The translations under genes and the position numbers were made by a program. From Clostridiales bacterium (GTDB lineage: Bacteria > Bacillota > Desulfotomaculia > Desulfotomaculales > VENG01), in contig JADQBQ010000024.1 in assembly GCA_016278505.1 (NCBI GenBank), forward strand, positions 1-64,000: 64,000 bases of DNA, written 5' to 3'. The notes beneath the pieces are model-generated. The model saw only the letters and a list, made by a program, of their open reading frames with translations. It was not told where the DNA came from and made no database searches. Positions within the stretch are counted from its first letter, which is position 1; the number at the start of each line of letters is the position of its first letter. This document shows, piece by piece, positions 1 to 8,210 of this stretch.

Positions 1-8
1 TGTTTGGC

Positions 9-213
9 GCCGACAAGAATTAATTATACTCGGTTTGTTGCTGTTTGGCAAGTGGTAATTATTTCCCAGCTTGCTTTTTTGTTAATGCCGGTTTTGTGCC
101 GACAAGAATTAATTATATCAACTTTTGCTGCCCGGTTCAAGTGGAAATTGTTTACCACTTGCTTGCTGTTTTTTTCCACCGCTTTCGGCGGCACAAGATA
201 TAGTTTGCCATAA
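9..213. repeat. Degenerate direct repeats with internal hairpins
   Basis: A 20-base sequence beginning GCCGACAAGAATT occurs identically at 9-28 and 98-117, so the period is 89 bases. The bases after each copy are also alike: both have a CAAGTGG arm followed by a CCAGCTTG or CCACTTG arm, which could form a small hairpin. At least two diverged units are visible, and the array may continue left of the window. No convincing gene lies here; an open frame at 4-213 has no ribosome site and follows the repeat. Function unknown. Confidence 0.6.
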
Positions 214-251
214 ATAACGATCTATTGCAAGTGTTTTTTACCCATAGGGAA

Positions 252-286
252 GGGGTGCCACTAACCTTGATAGGTAAATGCACCCC
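252..286 (-). terminator. Hairpin after the M24 peptidase gene
   Basis: GGGGTGC at 252-258 pairs with GCACCCC at 280-286. It lies about 30 bases beyond the stop of the M24 gene and is the likely end of the beta-oxidation transcript. There is no long T run directly after it, so it is a weak intrinsic terminator or a 3'-end stabilising hairpin. Confidence 0.45.
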
Positions 287-318
287 GGCTTTAGTTGAGT
301 CGTTTTTTATAACTTATA

Positions 319-1512
319 TTAAATCTTAATAATCTCATCGGGATAACTACTAAAACGTTTTAAACCGTTGGCTGTAACAGCAAATGTATTTTCTATGCCT
401 ACGGCCCCTTCCCCAGGGAAAACAAACTTTGGCTCAAGGGCAATTACCATTCCTTCTTCCAATGGCATGGTTACTCCTTTAGCTATCACCGGTAATTCGT
501 TTAACTCCAGTCCTACTCCGTGGGCAATAAAGGATACCTGGTCCCCACACCCCATAAAATGCTTCTCAAGTTTGTTATCGCAAGCAATTTGGTAAACCTG
601 CTCATAGATTTCATTACCCGGAACGCCGGGTTTGGCTAAATCTACCACAACTTTCTGCATTTCCAATGCAATACTATGAGCTTGGGATAATTTGCTGTTT
701 AATTCTCCTAATCCATATAGCCTCGTCATATCTACCGCGTAACCATATTTTACTCCTACATAATCAATCAAGACAGTATCATTTTTTTGAATTATACGAT
801 CCCCGGTACCAAAGGGAAAAGAAGCATATATCCCAGGACCGCCCAACGGACCGTCAAAAAAGCTTGACACACCTCCACTTGGTCCCGAAAGCAAGCACCC
901 GTAATGAAAGTCCTGGTTAAATCCACGCACTCGCACTAACCCCTGGTGACCTTCTTTTCTCAACCGGGCTTCTAATTGGCCTGCTAATTCCACCTCAGTA
1001 ATACCCGGGGTTAAAAATTCAGGAACACTTGCAAAGACTTTATCCATCATATCACTGGTTTCTTGAATTAATTCTAATTCAAAGGTTGACTTGATTGCAC
1101 GCTGCCTTTTAATTAATCCCGAACAATCAACAAGTTCCGTTTGATCAAAGATCTTTTGCAAATTGAAATACATGGATGCAGGAATAACGTCCATTTCAAT
1201 TCCTAAATTATGAACTGGTTTATAACCGTTATTCTCTATTACACCTGGTACTTGCCTAATACTTTTGACCGGAACCACTTTAGTTAGAGGTGTGGCCTCA
1301 GTGGTCCTTTTTAAACTACGCCGCACCATCAACAGAGGCTCACCTTCTACAGGTATAAACAGAAAACTGTTTTGAAAAACTCCTGTAAAATAGACAAGAT
1401 CTGCAGACTGCATGATTAAAGCTCCTAAAATACCTTTTCCCGCCATATGCACTTGGAATGCAGCAATTCGGCGATTCAACTCCTCAATCGGAACGACTTT
1501 GAAACGTGACAA
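319..1512 (-). CDS. M24 family metallopeptidase (Xaa-Pro dipeptidase/aminopeptidase-like)
   Basis: Pita-bread-fold metallopeptidase, the family of Xaa-Pro dipeptidases and creatinase-like proteins. The five metal ligands are all present: Asp250, Asp261, His331, Glu360 and Glu374 (blocks LIDYVG, VDMTR, AHGVG, LEPKF and IENTF). The creatinase-type N-terminal domain spans about residues 1-130, giving a usual length of 397 aa. The start is a TTG eight bases after GGAGG. It is the last gene of the acyl-CoA dehydrogenase operon, separated from crotonase by 71 bases that contain a hairpin. A peptidase is an odd partner for beta-oxidation enzymes, and its substrate cannot be told from sequence. No signal peptide, so cytoplasmic. 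Confidence 0.88.
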   Translation of the reverse strand: MSRFKVVPIEELNRRIAAFQVHMAGKGILGALIMQSADLVYFTGVFQNSFLFIPVEGEPLLMVRRSLKRTTEATPLTKVVPVKSIRQVPGVIENNGYKPVHNLGIEMDVIPASMYFNLQKIFDQTELVDCSGLIKRQRAIKSTFELELIQETSDMMDKVFASVPEFLTPGITEVELAGQLEARLRKEGHQGLVRVRGFNQDFHYGCLLSGPSGGVSSFFDGPLGGPGIYASFPFGTGDRIIQKNDTVLIDYVGVKYGYAVDMTRLYGLGELNSKLSQAHSIALEMQKVVVDLAKPGVPGNEIYEQVYQIACDNKLEKHFMGCGDQVSFIAHGVGLELNELPVIAKGVTMPLEEGMVIALEPKFVFPGEGAVGIENTFAVTANGLKRFSSYPDEIIKI

Positions 1513-1535
1513 TGAACATTCCTCCGTTATAATAT

Positions 1536-1561
1536 AAGGGCGACCGTAAAAGGACGCCCTT
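1536..1561 (-). other. Intercistronic hairpin between crotonase and M24 genes
   Basis: AAGGGCG (1536-1542) and CGCCCTT (1555-1561) form a 7-bp stem just before the ribosome site of the M24 gene. There is no T run, so it is more likely an mRNA processing or stability element, or a weak attenuator, than a full terminator. Confidence 0.4.
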
Positions 1562-1583
1562 CTGATTTTAGTTGAAACTTATA

Positions 1584-2366
1584 CTACTGCCCTTTAAATT
1601 CCGGTTTTTTCTTGGCCAAAAAGGCTGCAATACCTTCTTTTTTATCTTCTGTAGCAAACACCAGACCAAAAAGATTAGCCTCGTGAGTCAAAGCTTTCTC
1701 CAGATCCATTTCTAAGCCTTCATTCACTGCTTCTTTACTCAACTGAACGGCAACGGGACCGCGGCTGGCAATTCTCTTAGCCATACTAGTACAAAATCCC
1801 ATCAGATCTTCTTGAGATACTACATGATTAACCAGGCCCATCTTAAAAGCAGCATCTGAATCATACATATCCGCTGTAAACAATATTTCCTTAGCCCTTC
1901 CGGGACCCACCAATCTGGTTAACCGCTGAGTACCTCCAAACCCGGCGATAAGGCCTAAATTGACTTCTGGCTGTCCAAATTTAGCAGTTTTCGCCGCAAT
2001 ACGTATATCACAAGCCATTGCCAATTCACAACCGCCGCCAAGGGCAAATCCATTTATGGCGGCTATAACCGGCTTGGTCGAATTCTCAATTTTACTGAGC
2101 ACTGACTGTCCTAACCGGCCAAATTTTCTGCCCTGTAGCGGAGATAGGCCTTGCATAAAGGCGATATCAGCACCGGCAACAAAAGCCTTGTCTCCTGCTC
2201 CTGTGATGATAATTACACGAATATCTTCGTCCTTTTCGAGCTGATCAATACCTGCACCGATTTCGCTGAGGGTTGCTTCATTCAATGCATTGAGAACTTT
2301 AGGCCGGTTGATAGTCAAAACACCAATACATTCATTCTTATCAACCGTTATATTATTTAACTCCAA
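1584..2366 (-). CDS. crt: Enoyl-CoA hydratase / crotonase
   Basis: Hydrates short-chain 2-enoyl-CoA to 3-hydroxyacyl-CoA in beta-oxidation (cytoplasm). Crotonase-fold landmarks are clear: the oxyanion-hole block VAGADI, the GGGCELAMACD block with catalytic Glu114, and GQPEVNLG with Glu134, numbered from the chosen start. At 260 aa it matches the family. The start is taken as the TTG at 2366, which lies a proper distance after GGGGGAGGTG; the upstream TTG at 2384 would place the ribosome site inside the gene. It follows the dehydrogenase gene by 32 bases in the same transcript. The real chain-length preference is not visible; crotonyl-CoA is the default for this gene set. Confidence 0.94.
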   Translation of the reverse strand: MELNNITVDKNECIGVLTINRPKVLNALNEATLSEIGAGIDQLEKDEDIRVIIITGAGDKAFVAGADIAFMQGLSPLQGRKFGRLGQSVLSKIENSTKPVIAAINGFALGGGCELAMACDIRIAAKTAKFGQPEVNLGLIAGFGGTQRLTRLVGPGRAKEILFTADMYDSDAAFKMGLVNHVVSQEDLMGFCTSMAKRIASRGPVAVQLSKEAVNEGLEMDLEKALTHEANLFGLVFATEDKKEGIAAFLAKKKPEFKGQ

Positions 2367-2398
2367 ATGATACACCTCCCCCAATGGATGTGTTAAGT

Positions 2399-3250
2399 TT
2401 AATCATATTTGTAAAAACCGCGACCTACTTTACGACCCATCCATCCAGCAGCTACATATTTACGAAGCAAAGGACAAGGACGGTACTTACTGTCCCCGAA
2501 TCCTTCGTGAAGTACTTCCATGATATAAAGACAGGTATCCAGGCCGATCAGATCAGCTAACGCCAGAGGGCCCATGGGATGATTCATACCTAGTTTCATA
2601 ACCTGGTCAACGGCCTCCGGTGTAGCTATACCTTCCCAAACACAATATATAGCTTCATTAATCATGGGCAATAGAACCCTGTTACTGACAAATCCCGGAG
2701 CATCATTCACTTCCACGGGCACCTTACCCATTTTTTCACTACTTGCCTTTACCACTTCGAAGGTTTCATCCGAGGTAGCCAATCCCCGAATTACTTCAAC
2801 CAACTTCATTACCGGTACAGGGTTCATGAAATGCATACCGATAACTTTTTCAGGCCTATTGGTTACTGCCGCAACCTCCGTGATGGGCAGTGAAGATGTG
2901 TTAGTAGCCAGGATAGCATGCTTAGGAGCTATTTCATCGAGATCCCTAAAGATTTTACCTTTTATATCCATGTTCTCCACGGCTGCTTCCACTACCAGGT
3001 CAACATCTTTGGCATCTTGCAAGCTAGTAGACGATTTTAAACGTTGAATAGTATTATTTTTCTCTGCTTCTTCCAGTTTTCCCTTACTCACGTTCTTAGT
3101 TAAGTTTTTCTCAATATTCGCCAAACCTTTAGTTACAAATTCTTCCTTGATATCGTTAAGGACAACATCACAACCTGCAGCTGCCGCAACCTGGGCAATA
3201 CCCGAACCCATTTGTCCGGCGCCAATTACCATAATCTTTTTTATGTCCAT
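2399..3250 (-). CDS. hbd: 3-hydroxybutyryl-CoA dehydrogenase
   Basis: NAD(P)-dependent oxidation of 3-hydroxyacyl-CoA to 3-ketoacyl-CoA, third step of beta-oxidation. A Rossmann motif GAGQMG lies at residues 10-15, the catalytic-His block HFMNPVP around residue 140, and the C-terminal helical domain contains [14 protein letters not shown]. At 283 aa it is the standard single-function enzyme, not the large FadB-type fusion. Two ATG codons lie in tandem; the second is seven bases from GGAGG and is chosen. It sits between thiolase and crotonase in the same operon. Confidence 0.95.
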   Translation of the reverse strand: MDIKKIMVIGAGQMGSGIAQVAAAAGCDVVLNDIKEEFVTKGLANIEKNLTKNVSKGKLEEAEKNNTIQRLKSSTSLQDAKDVDLVVEAAVENMDIKGKIFRDLDEIAPKHAILATNTSSLPITEVAAVTNRPEKVIGMHFMNPVPVMKLVEVIRGLATSDETFEVVKASSEKMGKVPVEVNDAPGFVSNRVLLPMINEAIYCVWEGIATPEAVDQVMKLGMNHPMGPLALADLIGLDTCLYIMEVLHEGFGDSKYRPCPLLRKYVAAGWMGRKVGRGFYKYD

Positions 3251-3279
3251 CATTATACCTCCAAAACACTATACGATTT

Positions 3280-4464
3280 TTACAAGAGATTTTCAACAAC
3301 CAGAGCCGTTCCCTGACCGCCACCAATGCATAATGTAGCCAGTCCGTATTTACTCTGTCTGCGCTTCATTTCAAATAATAAAGTTGTCAGGATGCGGGCC
3401 CCACTGGCGCCTATTGGGTGCCCTAAAGCTACGGCACCACCGTTTACATTTACCTTATCAACAGGCAGCTCCAAATCCTTCACCACTGCCATCGCCTGTG
3501 CAGCAAAAGCTTCATTGGCCTCAATCAAATCAAGATCCTGAACCCTTAGCCCTGCCTTTTTAAGAGCCTTCCGGCTCGCCGGAATCGGCCCTAAGCCCAT
3601 ATAAGCAGGATCTACACCGGCAGAAGCAGTGGACCTTACGGTAAACATCGGTTTCAAATTAAGTTCTTGTGCCTTTTCTGCCGACATAACCACAAAGGCG
3701 GCAGCACCGTCGTTAATACCCGACGCGTTACCGGCAGTTACCGTTCCGTCCTTTTTAAAGGCCGGCCGTAACTTGGCCAACTTTTCCATGTTAGTTCCCC
3801 GGCGGGGTCCCTCATCAGTATCAAATATTAACGGATCACCTTTTTTTTGTGGAATTTCAATAGGTAAAATCTCATCTTTAAACCTTCCAGCATCAATAGC
3901 CGCTATGGCTTTGTTTTGGCTTTCCATAGCAAAGGCATCTTGATCTTCCCGACTAAACCCGTATTTCGCGGCAATATTTTCGGCAGTAATCCCCATATGT
4001 ACATCATTAAATGCACACCACAGGCCATCTTTTATCATAGCATCTACAAGTTGGGTGTTTCCCATTCTACACCCCCACCTGGCTTTATCAACCAGGTACG
4101 GAGCCAAGCTCATGTTTTCCATCCCGCCGCCAATGATCACGTCTGCTTCTCCGGCCGCTATTAATTGTGAGGCTAGTCCCACTGTTCTTAAACCGGAACC
4201 ACAGACCTTATTCACCGTCATGGCGGGTACTTCTTGGGGAAGACCAGCCTCAACTAAAGATTGCCTGGCCGGGTTTTGCCCCAGACCGGCCTGCAGAACA
4301 TTACCTAAAATAACTTCATCCACTGCTTGACCATCTATACCGGCACGGCGGAGAGCCTCAATTATAACCTGCCTTCCCAGTTCAACTGCGGGAACCGAAG
4401 ACAGGTTACCTCCAAATGTACCTACAGCGGTGCGAACTGCACCGACAATTACTGCTTCACCCAA
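3280..4464 (-). CDS. Acetyl-CoA acetyltransferase (thiolase)
   Basis: Thiolase family II: cleaves 3-ketoacyl-CoA with CoA, or condenses two acetyl-CoA. The catalytic triad is visible: Cys88 in VCGSG, His349 in GHPIGASG, and Cys379 in CIGGGQGT. The length of 394 aa is typical. The start is TTG at 4464, with AGGGAGGG a few bases upstream; a longer frame to 4506 lacks a ribosome site and adds residues not expected in the family. The preceding 179-base gap carries a structured element (4540-4628), so this gene may be partly decoupled from etfA. Likely degradative in this operon, but the thiolase subtype (acetoacetyl- or broader 3-ketoacyl-CoA) cannot be fixed. Confidence 0.93.
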   Translation of the reverse strand: MGEAVIVGAVRTAVGTFGGNLSSVPAVELGRQVIIEALRRAGIDGQAVDEVILGNVLQAGLGQNPARQSLVEAGLPQEVPAMTVNKVCGSGLRTVGLASQLIAAGEADVIIGGGMENMSLAPYLVDKARWGCRMGNTQLVDAMIKDGLWCAFNDVHMGITAENIAAKYGFSREDQDAFAMESQNKAIAAIDAGRFKDEILPIEIPQKKGDPLIFDTDEGPRRGTNMEKLAKLRPAFKKDGTVTAGNASGINDGAAAFVVMSAEKAQELNLKPMFTVRSTASAGVDPAYMGLGPIPASRKALKKAGLRVQDLDLIEANEAFAAQAMAVVKDLELPVDKVNVNGGAVALGHPIGASGARILTTLLFEMKRRQSKYGLATLCIGGGQGTALVVENLL

Positions 4465-4539
4465 ATTATTTCCCTCCCTTTCTAAACATAGGGAACGACC
4501 GCACATTCATCTTTATTAAAACATTTACTAATTAGCTAA

Positions 4540-4628
4540 AAAAATGCTGCCGAAACCTCCCAAATATAAGAGGTAAAAGGAGGTCAGGGTGCGCAAGCCT
4601 TCTTTACCGCGAGAAATCCGGCAGCAAT
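4540..4628 (-). other. Structured intergenic element, possible terminator/attenuator, between etfA and thiolase
   Basis: Read on the minus strand, GCTGCCG and CGGCAGC close an element of about 80 bases that is followed by ATTTTTTT. Inside lie a second stem (ACCTCC with GGAGGT) and a GC-rich segment with GCGG and TTGCGC. The closing stem plus T run looks like an intrinsic terminator, but the enclosed sequence is far longer than an ordinary loop. It may end part of the etf transcript ahead of thiolase. It does not match any riboswitch class I can recall. Confidence 0.55.
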
Positions 4629-4643
4629 ATAATATGTTTTTTA

Positions 4644-5618
4644 TTAGGCAGTAATCTTCTGTAACTCTTCTTTCAGCACGGGTACAACTTCAAACAGGTC
4701 ACCGACAATCCCGTAATCAGCCACTTTGAAGATGTTGGCCTCCGGGTCTTTGTTTATAGCTACAATGCACTTAGAAGACCCCATGCCGGCCAAATGCTGA
4801 ATTGCACCGGAAATCCCGCAGGCAATATAAAGAACCGGAGAAACCGTCTTGCCTGTTTGTCCCACCTGCATGCTGTGAGGAACCCACCCCGCGTCCACAG
4901 CGGCACGGGAAGCACCTACAGCAGCTCCCAGAACATCAGCTGCTTCTTCCAGTATTTTATAATTTTCCGGCCCCTTCATACCGCGCCCACCGCTGATAAT
5001 GATGTCAGCTTCTGTGAGCTCTGGACGCTCGGAAACTTGACGAACTATATCCTTGATCTGCTGGCGTATGTCGCCAATATTAGGGTTAACTTTTACTACT
5101 TCGCCTTCCTTTTTATTTTCCTCAGCTATATATGAATTCGGTCGCAGTGAAGCCATAATGGGGCGGGATTCAGGACAGGTGGCCTTTACAAAAGCCTTAC
5201 CAGCATAGATGGGACGGGTGAAAACCAACTGGCCATCTTCCAATTCCATTTCCACACAATCACTCATCAACCCGGTTTCAACTTTCTGGGCAACTTGAGC
5301 CGCTAAGTCCCTGCCTAGAATGGTATAACCGTATAAAAATGCGTAGGGCTCATTTTCTTTGACTATTTCTGCAATAACATTAGCATACCCATCAGTAGTA
5401 TAGTTTTCCAGGCTATCGTCTTCAGCCACATACACCTTATCCACACCATAATTTCCAAGGGTAGGAGCCAATTCGGCAACGCCTTTACCCAACAATACAG
5501 CACAGACTTCCTCACCTAATTCATCCGCCACCTTCCGTCCGGCGGTTAAAACTTCAAGGCTGACTTTCTTTATTTGACTGTCCAGTTGTTCTACATATAC
5601 CCAGATACCTTTTGCCAT
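4644..5618 (-). CDS. etfA: Electron transfer flavoprotein alpha subunit
   Basis: Alpha subunit of the FAD-containing EtfAB heterodimer that takes electrons from the acyl-CoA dehydrogenase. The C-terminal FAD domain is clear from about residue 200: SGGRGMKGPENY, VGASRAAVDAGWVPHSMQVGQTG and YIACGISGAIQHLAGM. The N-terminal ETF domain covers about residues 1-190. At 324 aa it is the standard form without an added ferredoxin domain. GGAGGG precedes the ATG. It follows etfB by 34 bases. Whether this Etf bifurcates electrons or feeds a membrane EtfAB:quinone oxidoreductase cannot be judged from this gene alone. Confidence 0.96.
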   Translation of the reverse strand: MAKGIWVYVEQLDSQIKKVSLEVLTAGRKVADELGEEVCAVLLGKGVAELAPTLGNYGVDKVYVAEDDSLENYTTDGYANVIAEIVKENEPYAFLYGYTILGRDLAAQVAQKVETGLMSDCVEMELEDGQLVFTRPIYAGKAFVKATCPESRPIMASLRPNSYIAEENKKEGEVVKVNPNIGDIRQQIKDIVRQVSERPELTEADIIISGGRGMKGPENYKILEEAADVLGAAVGASRAAVDAGWVPHSMQVGQTGKTVSPVLYIACGISGAIQHLAGMGSSKCIVAINKDPEANIFKVADYGIVGDLFEVVPVLKEELQKITA

Positions 5619-5652
5619 TAACTTAGACCCTCCTTATGCAATCTGATTTTGC

Positions 5653-6417
5653 TTAGACTATTTTTGCTTCTTCGTGCAACAATCTGGCTAATTCTTTAGC
5701 AGCATCCGGAGCTTCTCCATCAATTACTTTACCTGCCTCGCGCGGCTTAGGCAGTGAAAATGAGAGTGCCTGCACTTTCGCACTTAAAGAATCGAGGCCT
5801 AATTCAGTGGCCGTAGTTTTATCCATAGGCTTCTTTTTTGCTTTCATAATGCCTTTCATGGACGGGTAACGGGGTTCATTTAACCCTTTCTGCGCGGTTA
5901 AAACAGCCGGTAGGGAAACCTCAAGAACTTCGCTACCACCTTCAATTTCCCGCGTCGCAGTGGCTTTACCATCAGCTACTTCCAGCTTGGTTATGGTATT
6001 TACCACTGGTATACCTAGAAGCTCAGCAACCCTGCCGGCCACCTGGGCGGAACCGTCATCAATAGCTCTCCAGCCACCAAGTATAATGTCATACTCCAGA
6101 CCACTTAGGGCCTTGGCTAAAACTGTCGCTGCAGCATATTCGTCCACTTCATCAGTACCAGGGTCAACCAGCATTGCCTTATCTGCACCCATGGCCAGAG
6201 CCTGTCGCAGTGCATCCTGCGCCTTCTGGCCCCCAACACTTACCACGGTAACTTCGCCGCCCTCTTGCTCTTTAATCTTCAATGCCTCTTCAACTGCAAA
6301 TTCATCGTAAGGGTTAATTATTAAGCTTACACCCTTACTATCAATTCTACCTTCATCGGTCAACTTAATTTTTGCTTCAGTGTCAAATGTCTGCTTGAGG
6401 CATACTACAATGTTCAT
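5653..6417 (-). CDS. etfB: Electron transfer flavoprotein beta subunit
   Basis: Beta subunit of EtfAB, 254 aa, binding AMP or a second FAD depending on type. Family blocks include NPYDEFAVEEAL near residue 35, VVSVGGQKAQDALRQALAMGAD, and ILGGWRAIDDGSAQVAGRVAELLG. The start ATG follows GGAGGAAGCAT. It lies between acyl-CoA dehydrogenase (115 bases upstream) and etfA, in the order acd-etfB-etfA usual for butyryl-CoA dehydrogenase clusters of anaerobic Firmicutes. Confidence 0.95.
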   Translation of the reverse strand: MNIVVCLKQTFDTEAKIKLTDEGRIDSKGVSLIINPYDEFAVEEALKIKEQEGGEVTVVSVGGQKAQDALRQALAMGADKAMLVDPGTDEVDEYAAATVLAKALSGLEYDIILGGWRAIDDGSAQVAGRVAELLGIPVVNTITKLEVADGKATATREIEGGSEVLEVSLPAVLTAQKGLNEPRYPSMKGIMKAKKKPMDKTTATELGLDSLSAKVQALSFSLPKPREAGKVIDGEAPDAAKELARLLHEEAKIV

Positions 6418-6532
6418 ATGCTTCCTCCTTTGCTTAGTAAATTGACCTTTTTAAGTCATTCTAAGAAATATATTGTTGTACTGCTTAACTAAAGAAAAAT
6501 TCCATAATACTACTTACCAATTCAAATAATCA

Positions 6533-7672
6533 TTATTTTAATAAGTGTGCACCAATAACAACGCGCATCACTTCACTGGTACCTTCGTAAATCTCTGTGA
6601 TTTTTGCATCACGCATCATACGTTCCACAGGGTATTCTCTGGTATAGCCATAACCACCGAATATCTGCACTGCCTTTGTTGTTACCGACATGGCCGTTTC
6701 GGAAGCAAACAACTTACCCATTGCTGCTTCTTTACCATAGGGCATATCATTATCCTTTAAATAAGCAGCCCTGTAAATCATTAGCCTTGCAGCCTCAATT
6801 TGCGTATGCATATCAGCCAGCATCCACTGTAATCCCTGGAAAGAACTTATAGGCTTACCGAATTGTTCACGGTTTTTTGCATATTCCAATGCTTGGTCAA
6901 ATGCACCTTGAGCAATTCCCAATGCTTGGGAACCAATACCTATGCGCCCACCGTCCAGTGTTTTTAAAGCAATTTTGAAACCATCACCGTCTTGGCCGAG
7001 CTTGTTCTCTTTGGGAATACGGCAATCTTCAAATACCAATTCATAAGTATATGATGCCCGGATCCCTAGCTTATGTTCTTTCTTACCAAAGGTAAATCCC
7101 GGCGTGTCTTTTTCTACGATAAAAGCTGCGGTACCTTTATGCCCCTTACTCCTATCAACGGATGCAATTACCACATAAGTGTCGGCTCTTCCACCATTAG
7201 TGATAAAAATTTTAGTACCGTTAAGAATATATTCGTCACCATCTAGTTTGGCACTTAGTTTTACCGACCCGGCATCCGAACCGGCAGAAGGCTCTGTTAA
7301 ACCAAGGGCACCTACTTTATCTCCATTTGCCAGCGGCTCAAGGTACTTTTTCTTTTGCTCTTCTGTCCCAAAGGCATATATAGGCCAGCAACACAAAGAC
7401 GTATGCGCGGAAATAGTTACACCTGTAGAACCACACACACGGGAAAGTTCCTCCACTGCAATAGCGTAAGAAAGATTATCCATATCAGATCCGCCATATT
7501 CTTCCGGAAAGGGAACCCCCGTAAGGCCCATCTCTGCCATCTTGTCCCACAAACCCCAATCGAACTCTTCTTCCTCATCCATTTGGGCAGCCTTAGGAGC
7601 TACCTCTTCCTCGGCAAAATCGCGCACTGTTTTACGTAATAGTTCTTGTTCTTCTGAAAGCTTAAATTCCAT
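6533..7672 (-). CDS. Short-chain acyl-CoA dehydrogenase (butyryl-CoA dehydrogenase type)
   Basis: FAD enzyme that introduces the 2,3 double bond into acyl-CoA and passes electrons to EtfAB. At 379 aa it has the three acyl-CoA dehydrogenase domains: N-terminal helical, the middle beta domain with [12 protein letters not shown] and FITNGG, and the C-terminal helical domain. The catalytic base is Glu363 in YEGTSE, the position used by short-chain enzymes. The ATG follows GGAGGAATGGATC. It is the first gene of the beta-oxidation operon, and a -24/-12 promoter lies 65 bases upstream. It could act as butyryl-CoA dehydrogenase or on branched short acyl-CoAs; sequence alone does not separate these. 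Confidence 0.94.
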   Translation of the reverse strand: MEFKLSEEQELLRKTVRDFAEEEVAPKAAQMDEEEEFDWGLWDKMAEMGLTGVPFPEEYGGSDMDNLSYAIAVEELSRVCGSTGVTISAHTSLCCWPIYAFGTEEQKKKYLEPLANGDKVGALGLTEPSAGSDAGSVKLSAKLDGDEYILNGTKIFITNGGRADTYVVIASVDRSKGHKGTAAFIVEKDTPGFTFGKKEHKLGIRASYTYELVFEDCRIPKENKLGQDGDGFKIALKTLDGGRIGIGSQALGIAQGAFDQALEYAKNREQFGKPISSFQGLQWMLADMHTQIEAARLMIYRAAYLKDNDMPYGKEAAMGKLFASETAMSVTTKAVQIFGGYGYTREYPVERMMRDAKITEIYEGTSEVMRVVIGAHLLK

Positions 7673-7736
7673 GATCCATTCCTCCTCTGGACTATGTTAG
7701 AATAATTATTTGTAGGTTCCTTGTTAATTTTTTAAA

Positions 7737-7752
7737 AGCAAAAAACATACCA
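7737..7752 (-). promoter_or_regulatory. Sigma-54 (-24/-12) promoter of the beta-oxidation operon
   Basis: On the minus strand the sequence TGGTATGTTTTTTGCT has GG and GC separated by exactly ten bases, matching TGGCAC-N5-TTGC at the invariant positions. It lies 65 bases before the acyl-CoA dehydrogenase ATG. A sigma-54 activator gene lies 5 kb away, and two more such sites precede related genes, which strengthens the call. Confidence 0.75.
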
Positions 7753-7873
7753 TACTTTTTCGAAAACTCTGAATATAGGGCATTTTCCCATGGCCGTTAA
7801 GACCTTTGACCGAAATTCTTTGCAGCCTAGAACAAATGTGCGGTTATAAATATAGACAGGTATCTTTTTTGCT

Positions 7874-7901
7874 AGCATGACTTTATCGTTAGTGTCATGC
7901 T
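7874..7901. promoter_or_regulatory. Palindrome upstream of the sigma-54 promoter, possible activator site
   Basis: AGCATGAC (7874-7881) and GTCATGCT (7894-7901) are perfect 8-base inverted repeats with 12 bases between. They lie about 120-150 bases upstream of the -24/-12 site, a usual distance for an activator-binding sequence. It is part of the 538-base gap 7673-8210, which otherwise holds the promoter, AT-rich sequence, some TGCCAAG/CTTGGCA half-repeats at 8060-8130, and a terminator. Confidence 0.4.
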
Positions 7902-8158
7902 TATTGATATTACTTTAAAAAGTGTACACACAAATTAATTAATTGTCTACATCAATACACATAGTCAGCAACTGAATATTCACTCATTTATTAATAATAT
8001 TATAACTTTATAAAATGGTCAAACATAAGAAAACGCATTTAAATCAGTTCCCTTATCCCATGCCAAGCATACCTAACTGGCACTGGCAAGCATGGCGCCT
8101 TTTAATACTTACACCTTAGACCTTGGCATACATATGACAAGGTTTACTTTTCTAAACT

Positions 8159-8189
8159 ACAAAAAGCAGCGGCAAATTTGCCGCTGCTT
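8159..8189 (-). terminator. Intrinsic terminator of the acyl-CoA synthetase gene
   Basis: A perfect palindrome, AAGCAGCGGCAAA with TTTGCCGCTGCTT (8164-8189), is followed on the minus strand by TTTTTG. It lies 22 bases beyond the stop of the synthetase gene at 8211. Confidence 0.85.
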
Positions 8190-8210
8190 CCCGCAATAAT
8201 TTAAATTTTA

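Noticed and set aside
4-213. Open reading frame of 69 codons at the left edge
   Set aside because: It follows the direct repeats, has no ribosome site and no protein-like composition.
4540-4628. Known riboswitch (THF, c-di-GMP, ZTP, fluoride or glycine type) upstream of thiolase
   Set aside because: None of the conserved core sequences of these classes is present; left as an unnamed structured element.
8085-8100. Second -24/-12-like sequence (AGGCGCCATGCTTGCC, minus) upstream of acyl-CoA dehydrogenase
   Set aside because: It keeps GG-N10-GC but lies 413 bases from the start, and a better-placed site exists at 7737-7752.
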